Source of the DNA: [Clostridium] symbiosum
GTDB taxonomy: Bacteria; Bacillota; Clostridia; Lachnospirales; Lachnospiraceae
DNA length: 64,000 nucleotides
NCBI GenBank assembly: GCA_021769625.1
Contig: JAETSN010000002.1
Span: forward strand, 1 to 64,000
Reading direction: 5' to 3'
Part shown: positions 26,069-33,676 of the stretch, one piece after another
Numbering within the stretch: the stretch's first letter is position 1
How the letters are laid out: each line of letters starts with the position of its first letter
Made by a program: the position numbers and the translations under genes
The notes under the pieces: generated by a model
Databases searched by the model: none
What the model saw: the letters and a program-made list of their open reading frames with translations, nothing else
What the model was told of the DNA's origin: nothing

Positions 26069-26104
26069 GTGTTATCATCCTTTCTTCTTTTTACATGTTC
26101 AAAT

Positions 26105-26262
26105 ATGATTTTATTCCCGCGAGCAATGAGTCAAGTGACTGCTTGCAGGCATTTGGCGACTGCCGCGAGGGTCAATACCCCGCCCCTTGGGGCGCATCAA
26201 ATTCCATGCCCCGCTGCTTGCGGCGGGGTTATTGACTTCCGCGAACAATATGCCAGGCAAGC
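26105..26262 (+). repeat. repeat family 2, copy a
   Basis: Begins TTATTCCCGCGAGCAATGAG, continues with GCTTGCAGGCATTTGGCGA and TGCCGCGAGG, and contains an inner hairpin (GTCAATACCCCGCC/GGCGGGGTTATTGAC). It lies upstream of nfo. The remaining gap to 26896 holds AT-rich sequence with DnaA-box-like words and a family-1 copy. Confidence 0.65.
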
Positions 26263-26572
26263 TTAGCAATACCTTTACTATATTTTTTAATCCCAAAGCC
26301 GTTATCACAAGCAAGATCAATAATTGAATAGGTAAATCAATAAATAGTATATTTTGAATGAGACTGAATCAGTCAATAGAATCCGACCACAATATATTGT
26401 ATCATACCTCATAAAAACGCACCAGAGCCAACTGTAAAATATTATCGAAATATAGCGGAATTGTGTGAAAATTCTGCAGATTATGAAAAGAAGTTGTGAT
26501 ATGAAACTGAAAAAAACACTTGCTTTTTGTAAAAAGACATGGGTGATTTTTTCAAATTTGCAAACTGACAGA

Positions 26573-26715
26573 TGTGTATATGTGGATAAACATGTGGAAA
26601 AGTGGGGATTTCACATCAAAAATGACATGGAATTCATAAAAATCGAGTCAAAAATGTGGATTACTTTTCAAAGAAAAGAAAAATAGAACCGAATCGGTCA
26701 ATACCCTGTGTATAA
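26573..26715 (+). other. cluster of DnaA-box-like nonamers in AT-rich DNA
   Basis: TGTGGATAA at 26581 and TGTGTATAA at 26707 are exact matches to the complement of TTATNCACA; TGTGTATAT (26573), TGTGGAAAA (26593) and TGTGGATTA (26655) are near matches. The surrounding 26270-26800 is AT-rich and holds no convincing gene. No dnaA, dnaN or plasmid rep gene is present, so an origin is not claimed. Confidence 0.35.
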
Positions 26716-26800
26716 GTATTATGTAAACACAAGAGAGAGCTATCAAAGTAATTATAGGAATAATTACAAGAAAAAGAAACATTTTTATATTATTGCCATA

Positions 26801-26869
26801 ACCAGTCGAAATGGAGAAATCATTCTCAAGGAGTGCCCTTGAAAATGATTTCTCCATTTCGGCGTCCGC
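26801..26869 (-). repeat. palindromic element family 1, minimal copy M
   Basis: In minus orientation: GCGGACGCC, a 25-base arm (CGAAATGGAGAAATC...), the short centre CACTCCTTGAG-type sequence, the matching arm with one mismatch, and ACTGGTTA. The entire core is missing, leaving the arms with their conserved outer flanks. It lies 3' of the ABC permease gene and may act as its terminator hairpin. Confidence 0.7.
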
Positions 26870-26896
26870 GATCCAACAAAAAGAGATTGTTCCATT

Positions 26897-28144
26897 TCAA
26901 CTCTCATTATGCCTCGAATAAGACCAGACCGTCAAAGCAATAAAAACCGGAATTTCGATAACATAAGCCCCCAGCATAACATAGGGAAGCCATATGGAAA
27001 AGTCCCCGATATTCCAGAAGTCAAAATCGATGGCAGCGTACAGGATGCTTGCCTGCAGCCCGACGCCGCCCGCGGGGATAACAGGATAGATCCAGTTTCC
27101 GATAGCGGTGGGAAGCGCCATATAGACGATGATCGGCAGAATACAGAACAGCAGTGCGACTGACAGGGATACCACCATATTTTTGAACTTTGACGAAAGA
27201 AACAGTGTAAAACTCACAGCCGCCGTGATGCAGAGCAGGCCGGAAACGGCGAGAAAGCGCTGCAGCTGTCCTATAGTCATATTCGGCAGATTGACAACGG
27301 AATAGATCATCTGCATGGAGGTTTCCGTACACTCCCAGCCGAAAAGACTGTTCGACACCGTGATATAGATGAAAGCGCAGAGGGAAAAGGCCACGGTGCA
27401 GATCAAAAGCGCCGACAGGATCTTGACGGCTGCGAGCCTTGTCTTTCCGTGTTTTGTACAGCGCAGGATATCGTCCGCCCCTGTCTGATAGTCGGAAGTA
27501 AAGACGGGCGCTGTGATCACAGTGCAAAAGAGCAAAATCAGAAAGGCGATGATGAGCTGATAGTCCATTGGATTGCTGCTGTATCCCGGAAAAAACTGAA
27601 ACGGTTTTTCCACCTTCCGGTACATTTTCTGCGCGAGCGCCTGTGCCGCCGGGTATTCCCTCTGTTCCTGCTTCAGCAGGGAGGCGTTTCGCCGCTCGCA
27701 TTGACCATAGAAGTCATCAATCTTTTCGGGATCGATCTCCATGATGGAAGGAGCGATCCCGGAAGCCGGGTCGGCAAATATTTCCCTGACGCCGTGCAGC
27801 AGCGGCGCGTAGGGCATGATCTCCTCCTCATAGACGCCTTCCGGCAGGTCGTAGGAGCTTTCCACGCCGTATTTTGTCAGACAGGCCTGACAGCGTTCCA
27901 CAGCCTGCCGCACCTTATCCGGCGTGACATCGCCCGCGAGATCCGCCTGCAGCTCTTTCTCATACCGGATGGATGCAAGCCCGGTCAGCCTGACCTTATT
28001 ACCTTCCGCATCCATGTATTCGTGGTAGGAAAAAGTGGTCGGGATGTAAGCCATAAAAAAGGTGAGACACAATGAAAAAAGTAATAATATCATCGTCACC
28101 CTTGTCTTTAAGATTCTTTTTAATTCCAATAATAATAAGCGCAT
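26897..28144 (-). CDS. ABC transporter membrane subunit of ECF-linked operon
   Basis: A 415-residue protein: a first membrane segment (VTMILLLFSLCLTFFMAYIP), a hydrophilic extracytoplasmic part of about 170 residues, then six segments (LIIAFLILLFCTVITAPVF and on). This is the ABC-2-like architecture of permeases paired with CcmA-type ATPases. Start 28144 follows GGAGGTAATTTC; the ORF-track start is 42 codons earlier and unsupported. Last gene of the sigma factor, membrane protein, ATPase, permease operon. Confidence 0.75.
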   Translation of the reverse strand: MRLLLLELKRILKTRVTMILLLFSLCLTFFMAYIPTTFSYHEYMDAEGNKVRLTGLASIRYEKELQADLAGDVTPDKVRQAVERCQACLTKYGVESSYDLPEGVYEEEIMPYAPLLHGVREIFADPASGIAPSIMEIDPEKIDDFYGQCERRNASLLKQEQREYPAAQALAQKMYRKVEKPFQFFPGYSSNPMDYQLIIAFLILLFCTVITAPVFTSDYQTGADDILRCTKHGKTRLAAVKILSALLICTVAFSLCAFIYITVSNSLFGWECTETSMQMIYSVVNLPNMTIGQLQRFLAVSGLLCITAAVSFTLFLSSKFKNMVVSLSVALLFCILPIIVYMALPTAIGNWIYPVIPAGGVGLQASILYAAIDFDFWNIGDFSIWLPYVMLGAYVIEIPVFIALTVWSYSRHNES

Positions 28145-28233
28145 GAAATTACCTCCTGTTATTTTTCCGGCATCAGCCGGATGCTGTCTGCCGCAGAAAC
28201 TTTCCTCTTTCGATATCTGTATCCGCGCGGCTC

Positions 28234-29115
28234 TCAGACATTGTCTGTCGTCTGCGGCGGAAACAGCCATAAGTACAGATCCTCCAGATGGGGCGCGGCG
28301 GGGCGGGAGCCGTCGATGCAGGGCTGCTCTGCCAGATAGCGGATCGAGACTTGGCCGTCATCTTCATTTCGGATATTGACAACGGGCAGCCTGCGCTCGT
28401 ACTCGGCGAGGGAATCCATCGGGACCCTGGCTGTCCATACTTTTCCGCGGACCAGTTCCACCAGCTCTTCGGTGGTGCCGCCGGCAAGGAGCCTGCCGCC
28501 CTTCATGACTACATTTTGTGTGGCAATGTGCTCCACATCGGGGACGATATGGGTGGAGATCAGCACAATGCGGTCATGGGCAAACTCTGAGAGAAGATTG
28601 CGGAAGCGCACCCTCTCCCCGGGATCAAGCCCGCTGGTGGGCTCATCGAGGATCAAAACCTCGGGTTCGTTGAGCAGCGCCTGCGCGATGCCCACCCGGC
28701 GTTTCATGCCGCCGGAGAGCTTTATGATCTTTTTGTTTCTTACATGGGAAAGCGTAAGCCGCTCTAACAGCTCGTCGATCCTGCGTCTGCTGTCTCTCTC
28801 GGTCAGTCCTTTCAGGACAGCGACATATTTCAGGTAGTCCTTCACGGTAAACTCCGGATAAAATCCGAATTCCTGCGGGAGATAGCCGAAAATATCCCGA
28901 TAGCGCTCTTTCAGCTCGTCGATGGGGATGCCGTCATACCGGATCGTTCCGGCGGTAGGCTTCATAATACCCGCAATCATCCGCATCAGGGTGGTCTTTC
29001 CGGCGCCGTTGGCGCCGAGCAGTCCCCATACGCCGGGGGTGATCAGCAGAGAGACATCGTCCACCGCTTTGATGTCTTTAAATTGTTTTGAAACGTGTTC
29101 GATAGATAGTTCCAT
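28234..29115 (-). CDS. ABC transporter ATP-binding protein
   Basis: A 293-residue ATPase, MELSIEHVSKQFKDIKAVDD, Walker A GLLGANGAGKTTLMRMIAG, Q loop YLPQEFGFYPEFTV, signature IKLSGGMKRRVGIAQAL, Walker B VLILDEPTSGLDP, switch LISTHIVPDVEHIA. A C-terminal extension of about 80 residues follows, as in BcrA/ABC-2 exporters. Start 29115 follows AAAGGAC. It belongs with the permease 89 bases downstream. Confidence 0.9.
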   Translation of the reverse strand: MELSIEHVSKQFKDIKAVDDVSLLITPGVWGLLGANGAGKTTLMRMIAGIMKPTAGTIRYDGIPIDELKERYRDIFGYLPQEFGFYPEFTVKDYLKYVAVLKGLTERDSRRRIDELLERLTLSHVRNKKIIKLSGGMKRRVGIAQALLNEPEVLILDEPTSGLDPGERVRFRNLLSEFAHDRIVLISTHIVPDVEHIATQNVVMKGGRLLAGGTTEELVELVRGKVWTARVPMDSLAEYERRLPVVNIRNEDDGQVSIRYLAEQPCIDGSRPAAPHLEDLYLWLFPPQTTDNV

Positions 29116-29131
29116 GTTTTTGTCCTTTCTG

Positions 29132-29911
29132 TTATGATAGCTGCATTTCCGCATAAGGGGAGCGGTACAGGATGTAACGAAACTGAAAGGCGCAAAAGGT
29201 CGCCAGAAACGCACATACCGCGATCCATCCCGCGGAGAAAACGTCATAAAAAGGCAGTATGGCATGCCGGGATAGGGTGACCGCCGACAGGATCAGAAAA
29301 GAGCAGACTCCCATACTGCCGGTAAAAAACTGCCGTGAAGTAAAATGGCCGAGAAGAAACAGACAGCAGCTTCCCGCCAGAAGAAAAGGAAAGCACAGAT
29401 ACAGGACCACGCTGTCTGCCCGCAGGGACGTTTTCCATATCGTGATGCAGAAAATGCCGCTCAAAAGGAAAAGATCCCCGATGCCGATGATGATCAGCTT
29501 TGCCATTAGGAGCTTTACGGAGGAAAAGCGGGCCGCCGCTTCGATCTCCTGCATCCGGCAGCGGACGGAGCGGTAGATAAAGGGCAGTGCGCTCATAAAG
29601 ACCAGTACAGACAGGCAAAACAGTGATCTTGCCATGTACAGAGGGCTTTCCGGATAGCTTATCCCGTAAAAACAGTTCGCCATACGGCTGATGAACAGCA
29701 GGAAAATGCCTTGGACAAGCCATATCTTCCAGCCGATATACCTGATCTGCATCAATAAAAACGGCATAAAGGTAATGCGCTCCCGCATCTGTATTCGGCG
29801 CATTTCAGCTTCGGCGAGCAGACAGGTTTTTGCAAGATGCTGTTCATCCGCTGTGAGCGGAGGCTGATGCAGTATATTTTTTAAATGTTGTTCCAGAACT
29901 TTTCTTTTCAC
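29132..29911 (-). CDS. polytopic membrane protein, possible anti-sigma factor
   Basis: A 259-residue protein starting at GTG 29911, which overlaps the sigma factor stop as GTGA with GGAGGAAC upstream. The cytoplasmic N-terminus (VKRKVLEQHLKNILHQPPLT) is followed by about six membrane segments. Position directly after an ECF sigma gene with translational coupling suggests control of that sigma factor, but no zinc anti-sigma HxxxCxxC motif is present. The longer ORF-track N-terminus is an out-of-frame reading of the sigma gene. Confidence 0.65.
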   Translation of the reverse strand: MKRKVLEQHLKNILHQPPLTADEQHLAKTCLLAEAEMRRIQMRERITFMPFLLMQIRYIGWKIWLVQGIFLLFISRMANCFYGISYPESPLYMARSLFCLSVLVFMSALPFIYRSVRCRMQEIEAAARFSSVKLLMAKLIIIGIGDLFLLSGIFCITIWKTSLRADSVVLYLCFPFLLAGSCCLFLLGHFTSRQFFTGSMGVCSFLILSAVTLSRHAILPFYDVFSAGWIAVCAFLATFCAFQFRYILYRSPYAEMQLS

Positions 29912-30447
29912 GATGTTCCTCCTTCCTCCTGTTCCAGATCCTTTCTTATTTTTTTCAGTGCCGCGCGCAGTCTGGACTGGACTGTTCTGGGCGGCAGGTT
30001 CACGGTTTTTGCGATCTCCCGTATCGTCAGGTCGTGGCCGAATCTCAAAAGCAGGATTTCCTGCGACGATGCCGGCAGGCCGCTGATAAGCTGCCTGAGC
30101 GCCATATCGGACCTGATCTCCCCAAAGCCGGGCTCCAGGTACGGGATATCGATCGCCGCATCGTCGAAGGAAACAGCCGAAAGACTGTTTTTCCGGTACA
30201 TATCGATGCATGTGTTTTTGGCGATCTGATATAAAAAGGGTTTCAGACTACCCTTGTGGGTGTAACGGTCAAAATAGCGCACCGCTTTTAAAAAGGTCTC
30301 CTGCGTGATATCCTCCGCCAGAGAACGGTTTGGGGCATGCCAGAGACAATAGCGCAGGATTTCCGGATAGTACATTGCTATCAGTTCGTTCACTGCGTCC
30401 CCATCGCCCTGTTTTATTTTTTGCATCAGTTTATCTTCGCGCGTCAA
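29908..30447 (-). CDS. ECF RNA polymerase sigma factor
   Basis: A 179-residue sigma-70 family member with region 2 (AVNELIAMYYPEILRYCLWH, LAEDITQETFLKAVRYFDRY, FLYQIAKNTCIDMYRKN) and region 4 (LPASSQEILLLRFGHDLTIR, EIAKTVNLPPRTVQSRLRAA). The start is TTG 30447, seven bases after AGGAGG; the next ATG lies eight codons inside without a ribosome site. It heads an operon with a membrane protein and an ABC transporter, a layout common for bacitracin- or envelope-stress modules. Confidence 0.9.
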   Translation of the reverse strand: MTREDKLMQKIKQGDGDAVNELIAMYYPEILRYCLWHAPNRSLAEDITQETFLKAVRYFDRYTHKGSLKPFLYQIAKNTCIDMYRKNSLSAVSFDDAAIDIPYLEPGFGEIRSDMALRQLISGLPASSQEILLLRFGHDLTIREIAKTVNLPPRTVQSRLRAALKKIRKDLEQEEGGTS

Positions 30448-30646
30448 GATGATTCCTCCTAAAGGGTTCCCTATCAGTATATAACGAAACAGAGGCTGAT
30501 AAAGGATTTAGTGCTGAAAAATTTAGACAAAAAATTTGTCATGGAGTAAAAAACAAATATGTGGTATACTGTTCAGGATAGCGGCAGACAGCGGGAAATG
30601 GCGCAGGTGCCGTCATAGAAATAGAATTGAGGAGAAGAGGAGTATT

Positions 30647-31969
30647 ATGGAAAATAAAAAATGGTATTTTGAGAGCGTGTTTTATCAGATCTATCCGCTG
30701 GGATTCTGCGGAGCCCCGTTTGAGAATGACGGCGTGCTGACGGACAGGATCAAAAAGGTGGAGGACTGGATTCCCCATATCAAAAAGCTGGGGGCGGATG
30801 CGATCTATTTTTCTCCGGTGTTTGAGTCAGATACCCACGGATATAATACAAGGGACTATAAGATGATCGATAAGCGTCTCGGTACCAATGAGGATTTCAA
30901 GGAAGTCTGCGGAAAGCTCCATGAAGCGGGGATCAAAGTGGTGCTGGACGGCGTCTTCAACCATGTGGGACGCGGCTTCTGGGCTTTTCAGGATGTGTTG
31001 AAAAACAGGGAGCGTTCCCCCTATCTGCACTGGTTCCATATCAGCCTGGAGGGAAATTCCAATTACAACGACGGGCTCTGGTATGAGGGCTGGGAAGGCA
31101 ATTATGATCTGGTGAAGTTAAACCTGCAGAATGAGGAAGTGATACAGCATATTTTTGACGCGGTGAATTACTGGATCGACTTCTTTGATATCGACGGGCT
31201 GCGGCTGGATGTGGCGTACTGCCTTGACCACAATTTTGTGAGGCGGCTGCGCCAGTTCTGCGATGGCAAAAAGCAGGATTTCTATCTGCTCGGCGAGATG
31301 CTCCACGGCGACTACAACCAGATGGTGAACGACCAGATGCTGCACTCTGCGACCAACTATGAGTGTTATAAAGGGCTGTACTCCAGTTTCAACAGCATGA
31401 ACATGTTTGAGATCGTCCATTCCCTGATGCGGCAGTTCGGGCCGGAAAACTGGACCTTATATAAAGGAAAACACATGTTGTCCTTTGTGGATAACCATGA
31501 TGTGACAAGGGTGGCGAGCATCCTGAACAATGAAAAGCATCTGCCGTTAATTTACGCGCTGATGTTCGGTATGCCTGGCATCCCCTGCGTTTATTATGGA
31601 AGTGAGTGGGGGGCAAAGGCAAATAAGAGCGAAGGAGACCCGGCGCTCCGGGCGTGCTTCGAGAAGCCGGAATGGAATGAACTGACAGATGAGATCCAGA
31701 GGATGGCGGAGGCAAAAAAGAATTCGGAGGCTTTAAATTACGGCGCGTTCCGCTCGGTGGTCCTGACCAACAGACAGTGCATCTTCGAGAGAAAGTCGGA
31801 GAATGAGCGGGTGCTTGTGGCGGTCAACGCGGACGCAGAGAGCTATACGGCGCATTTTGACGCGGGCTGCGGCCAGGCGGAGGATCTATTGACCGGCGAG
31901 ATGCACGATTTCGGCGGCGGAAGCGAACTGCCGCCCTACAGCGCGGCGTTCTGGAAGATGGAGCGGTAG
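30647..31969 (+). CDS. GH13 alpha-amylase family glycosidase
   Basis: A 440-residue cytoplasmic enzyme without signal peptide. GH13 conserved regions are clear: VVLDGVFNHVGRG (I), IDGLRLDVAYCLD with the nucleophile aspartate (II), YLLGEMLHGDY with the acid/base glutamate (III) and LSFVDNHDVTR (IV). The opening WYFESVFYQIYPLGFCGAP resembles cyclomaltodextrinase or maltodextrin glucosidase-like enzymes. Substrate is probably a short alpha-glucan. Start 30647 follows AGAGGAG; the ORF-track start is 37 codons earlier. Confidence 0.88.
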   Translation: MENKKWYFESVFYQIYPLGFCGAPFENDGVLTDRIKKVEDWIPHIKKLGADAIYFSPVFESDTHGYNTRDYKMIDKRLGTNEDFKEVCGKLHEAGIKVVLDGVFNHVGRGFWAFQDVLKNRERSPYLHWFHISLEGNSNYNDGLWYEGWEGNYDLVKLNLQNEEVIQHIFDAVNYWIDFFDIDGLRLDVAYCLDHNFVRRLRQFCDGKKQDFYLLGEMLHGDYNQMVNDQMLHSATNYECYKGLYSSFNSMNMFEIVHSLMRQFGPENWTLYKGKHMLSFVDNHDVTRVASILNNEKHLPLIYALMFGMPGIPCVYYGSEWGAKANKSEGDPALRACFEKPEWNELTDEIQRMAEAKKNSEALNYGAFRSVVLTNRQCIFERKSENERVLVAVNADAESYTAHFDAGCGQAEDLLTGEMHDFGGGSELPPYSAAFWKMER

Positions 31970-32002
31970 AGGAACGATAGCGGACAATAAATAAATTTAA
32001 GG

Positions 32003-32031
32003 TTCCAACATTGCAGAAAATAGTGTATACT
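32003..32031 (+). promoter_or_regulatory. promoter of the BMC gene pair
   Basis: TTCCAA, a 17-base spacer and TATACT, 80 bases ahead of the first shell gene. The -35 box is weak. Confidence 0.45.
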
Positions 32032-32109
32032 GTTTCTATAAACTACGGTTAGGGTAAATAGGGCAGGATAAGTGGGTGTGGAAAGCACAGAGAAAGGCAA
32101 GGTTATAAT

Positions 32110-32412
32110 ATGGCGGAGGGGTTTGAGAGACAGGCGATAGGGGTATTCGAGCTGGACAGTTATCTGTCCTGCTTTGTGGCATTGGATGCGGCGGCGAAGG
32201 CTGCGGCCGTGAAGATTCAGGGCGTGGAGAGAAACCGTTTAAAGAGCGGGGCTTGTGTAAAAATGCGCGGTAGCGTCTCGGATGTGCGGGCGGCAATGGA
32301 AGCGGCGCTTTTGGCGGCAAAGGAGATGGATTCGGAAATATATTCCCATACGATCATCGCGTCTCCCTCGGAAGATTCGGAACTGGCGATCAGAATGACG
32401 ATTAATATGTAA
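32110..32412 (+). CDS. bacterial microcompartment shell protein (BMC-H)
   Basis: A 100-residue single BMC domain: QAIGVFELDSYLSCFVALDA, AAKAAAVKIQGVERNRL, then CVKMRGSVSDVRAAMEAALL and HTIIASPSED. Length and the alternating pattern match hexameric shell proteins of the EutM/PduA type. It is followed after 14 bases by a second shell gene. No encapsulated enzyme, BMC-P vertex or signature enzyme lies in the window, so it may serve a microcompartment encoded elsewhere. Confidence 0.85.
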   Translation: MAEGFERQAIGVFELDSYLSCFVALDAAAKAAAVKIQGVERNRLKSGACVKMRGSVSDVRAAMEAALLAAKEMDSEIYSHTIIASPSEDSELAIRMTINM

Positions 32413-32426
32413 AGGGGGATGAGGAG

Positions 32427-32738
32427 ATGAATGTATTTAAGGCTCTTGGGCTGGTGGAGGTGCTCGGCAGCGCCGATGCGATACAGGCAGTGGATGTGAT
32501 GCTGAAAACATCGGAAGTGGAATTTCAGACATGGCATACAAGATGCGGCGGCCATACTACGGTGTTTGTCAGCGGCGATGTGGCGGCAGTGACAGAGGCG
32601 GTGGAGCGGGTGAAAACCAATCCGCCCTGTGATATCGTAAAGACAGCCGTGATCTCCAATCCTTCGGAGGAGGCGGAGCGCCTTGTGCTGGAAAACAGGG
32701 AGAGCAGCAGATTTGCGAGAGCGGCGTTTGGAAAATAA
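32427..32738 (+). CDS. second BMC shell protein (BMC-H)
   Basis: A 103-residue BMC domain, KALGLVEVLGSADAIQAVDV, MLKTSEVEFQTWHTRCGGH, TTVFVSGDVAAVTEAVERV and TAVISNPSEEAERLVL. The pore-loop region around RCGGH differs from the first protein's RLKSG, so the two probably line different pores. AGGGGGATGAGGAG precedes the start. Its stop overlaps the ATG of the nucleotidyltransferase gene as TAATG, suggesting coupling. Confidence 0.85.
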   Translation: MNVFKALGLVEVLGSADAIQAVDVMLKTSEVEFQTWHTRCGGHTTVFVSGDVAAVTEAVERVKTNPPCDIVKTAVISNPSEEAERLVLENRESSRFARAAFGK

Positions 32739-33043
32739 TGGCATATATTATGAAAGAAAGCGGCATCAGGGAAGAGGTCATTGAAGAGATCCGGAAACTG
32801 GCGGTAAAATACGGGATGGAAAAAGTAATTCTGTTCGGATCCCGGGCGAGAGGCGATTTCTGTCGTACCAGTGATATCGATCTGGCGGTGCAGGGGGGTA
32901 ATTTTGCCGGATTTTCATTGGATGTGGCGGAAGAGGTTTCTACCTTGTTACAGTTTGACATTGTAAACTTAAGCGGATCGGTACAGGATGAACTGGTAGA
33001 ATCCATCGTCAGGGAGGGTGTGGCTTTATATGAAAAAATATGA
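32738..33043 (+). CDS. MNT-type nucleotidyltransferase (MntA/HI0073-like)
   Basis: A 101-residue minimal nucleotidyltransferase with the catalytic signature VILFGSRARGDFCRTSDIDLAV (GSxRxGD...SDID). It is directly followed, with 14 bases overlap, by a HEPN-domain gene. In characterised HepT/MntA pairs the MNT protein AMPylates and silences the HEPN ribonuclease; a toxin-antitoxin role here is inferred from that family. Its ATG overlaps the shell gene stop, and ATG 32750 is a possible alternative. A GTG within ribosome-site sequence is not needed. Confidence 0.82.
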   Translation: MAYIMKESGIREEVIEEIRKLAVKYGMEKVILFGSRARGDFCRTSDIDLAVQGGNFAGFSLDVAEEVSTLLQFDIVNLSGSVQDELVESIVREGVALYEKI

Positions 33044-33422
33044 GAATTTTTGTGCTGCTTTGGGGAATCTGAAAGATATCTATCAATATGCAGAGCCGTA
33101 TGACAATGTGGTATTGACCGGGCTGGTCGGGCTTTATGAGATATGCTTTGAACAGTCATGGAAAATGATGAAAGAAATTCTGGAAGACCATGGTTTTGAA
33201 GAGGGCGCAACAGGATCACCAAAGCTGATTCTGAAAACGGCATATAAAGCGGGGCTGATTGAGGAAGAGATGCTCTGGCTGGAGGCGCTGGCAGCGAGAA
33301 ATAATGTGGCACATGCCTATAACCGGGAAGTTGCTTTGGATATTGTGAGACAGACAAAAAGCGGTTTTTATGATATGTTTTGCGGATTGAAAGAAAAAGC
33401 GGAAGAATGGATGGAAGTGTAG
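33030..33422 (+). CDS. HEPN-domain protein (HepT/HI0074-like)
   Basis: A 130-residue all-helical protein, MKKYENFCAALGNLKDIYQY, with the nucleotidyltransferase substrate-binding/HEPN signature ending in AARNNVAHAYN. R-N-N-V-A-H is the RX4-6H motif required for HEPN ribonuclease activity. Start ATG 33030 is chosen since GGGAGGG lies 11 bases upstream; the ORF track's GTG 33018 lies within that site. Partner of the MNT gene. HI0074-type proteins lack proven toxicity in some species, so function is open. Confidence 0.82.
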   Translation: MKKYENFCAALGNLKDIYQYAEPYDNVVLTGLVGLYEICFEQSWKMMKEILEDHGFEEGATGSPKLILKTAYKAGLIEEEMLWLEALAARNNVAHAYNREVALDIVRQTKSGFYDMFCGLKEKAEEWMEV

Positions 33423-33460
33423 CGCCACTCGCATTTTAGAGTTTGCGAAGCAAATCTCTT

Positions 33461-33484
33461 ATGCGAGCTGTGCTCGCATTTTTC
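33461..33484 (+). terminator. terminator after the BMC/MNT/HEPN unit
   Basis: ATGCGAGC and GCTCGCAT form a perfect eight-base stem with a three-base loop, followed by TTTT. Confidence 0.65.
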
Positions 33485-33535
33485 ACAAAATAAACACAAT
33501 CGCATCACAATTTTGACATAATTGGAGAATAAGAT

Positions 33536-33578
33536 AAAAGCATCTGATGAGGAACAAATCCCTGTCAGGTGCTTTTTT
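33536..33578 (+). terminator. terminator-like hairpin before htrA
   Basis: AAAAGCATCTGA pairs with TCAGGTGCTTTT (one wobble) and is followed by further T. A TTGACA word lies just upstream (33513) without a good -10, so a leader attenuator for htrA is possible. Confidence 0.55.
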
Positions 33579-33676
33579 CACAACAATGGATGTGCTTTAT
33601 GGAAGCTTTTGCGAAGAGCATCTACAAAAAAGCGGCCATGTGCGGCACATAAATATAAGATAAAGGAGTGACGATT

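Noticed and set aside
26465-26686. 73-codon plus-strand ORF in AT-rich gap
   Set aside because: No ribosome site ahead of the first ATG, start inside poly-A-rich DNA, composition like random AT-rich sequence with DnaA-box-like words.
26573-26715. Chromosomal replication origin
   Set aside because: No dnaA, dnaN, recF or gyr genes nearby and too few exact boxes.
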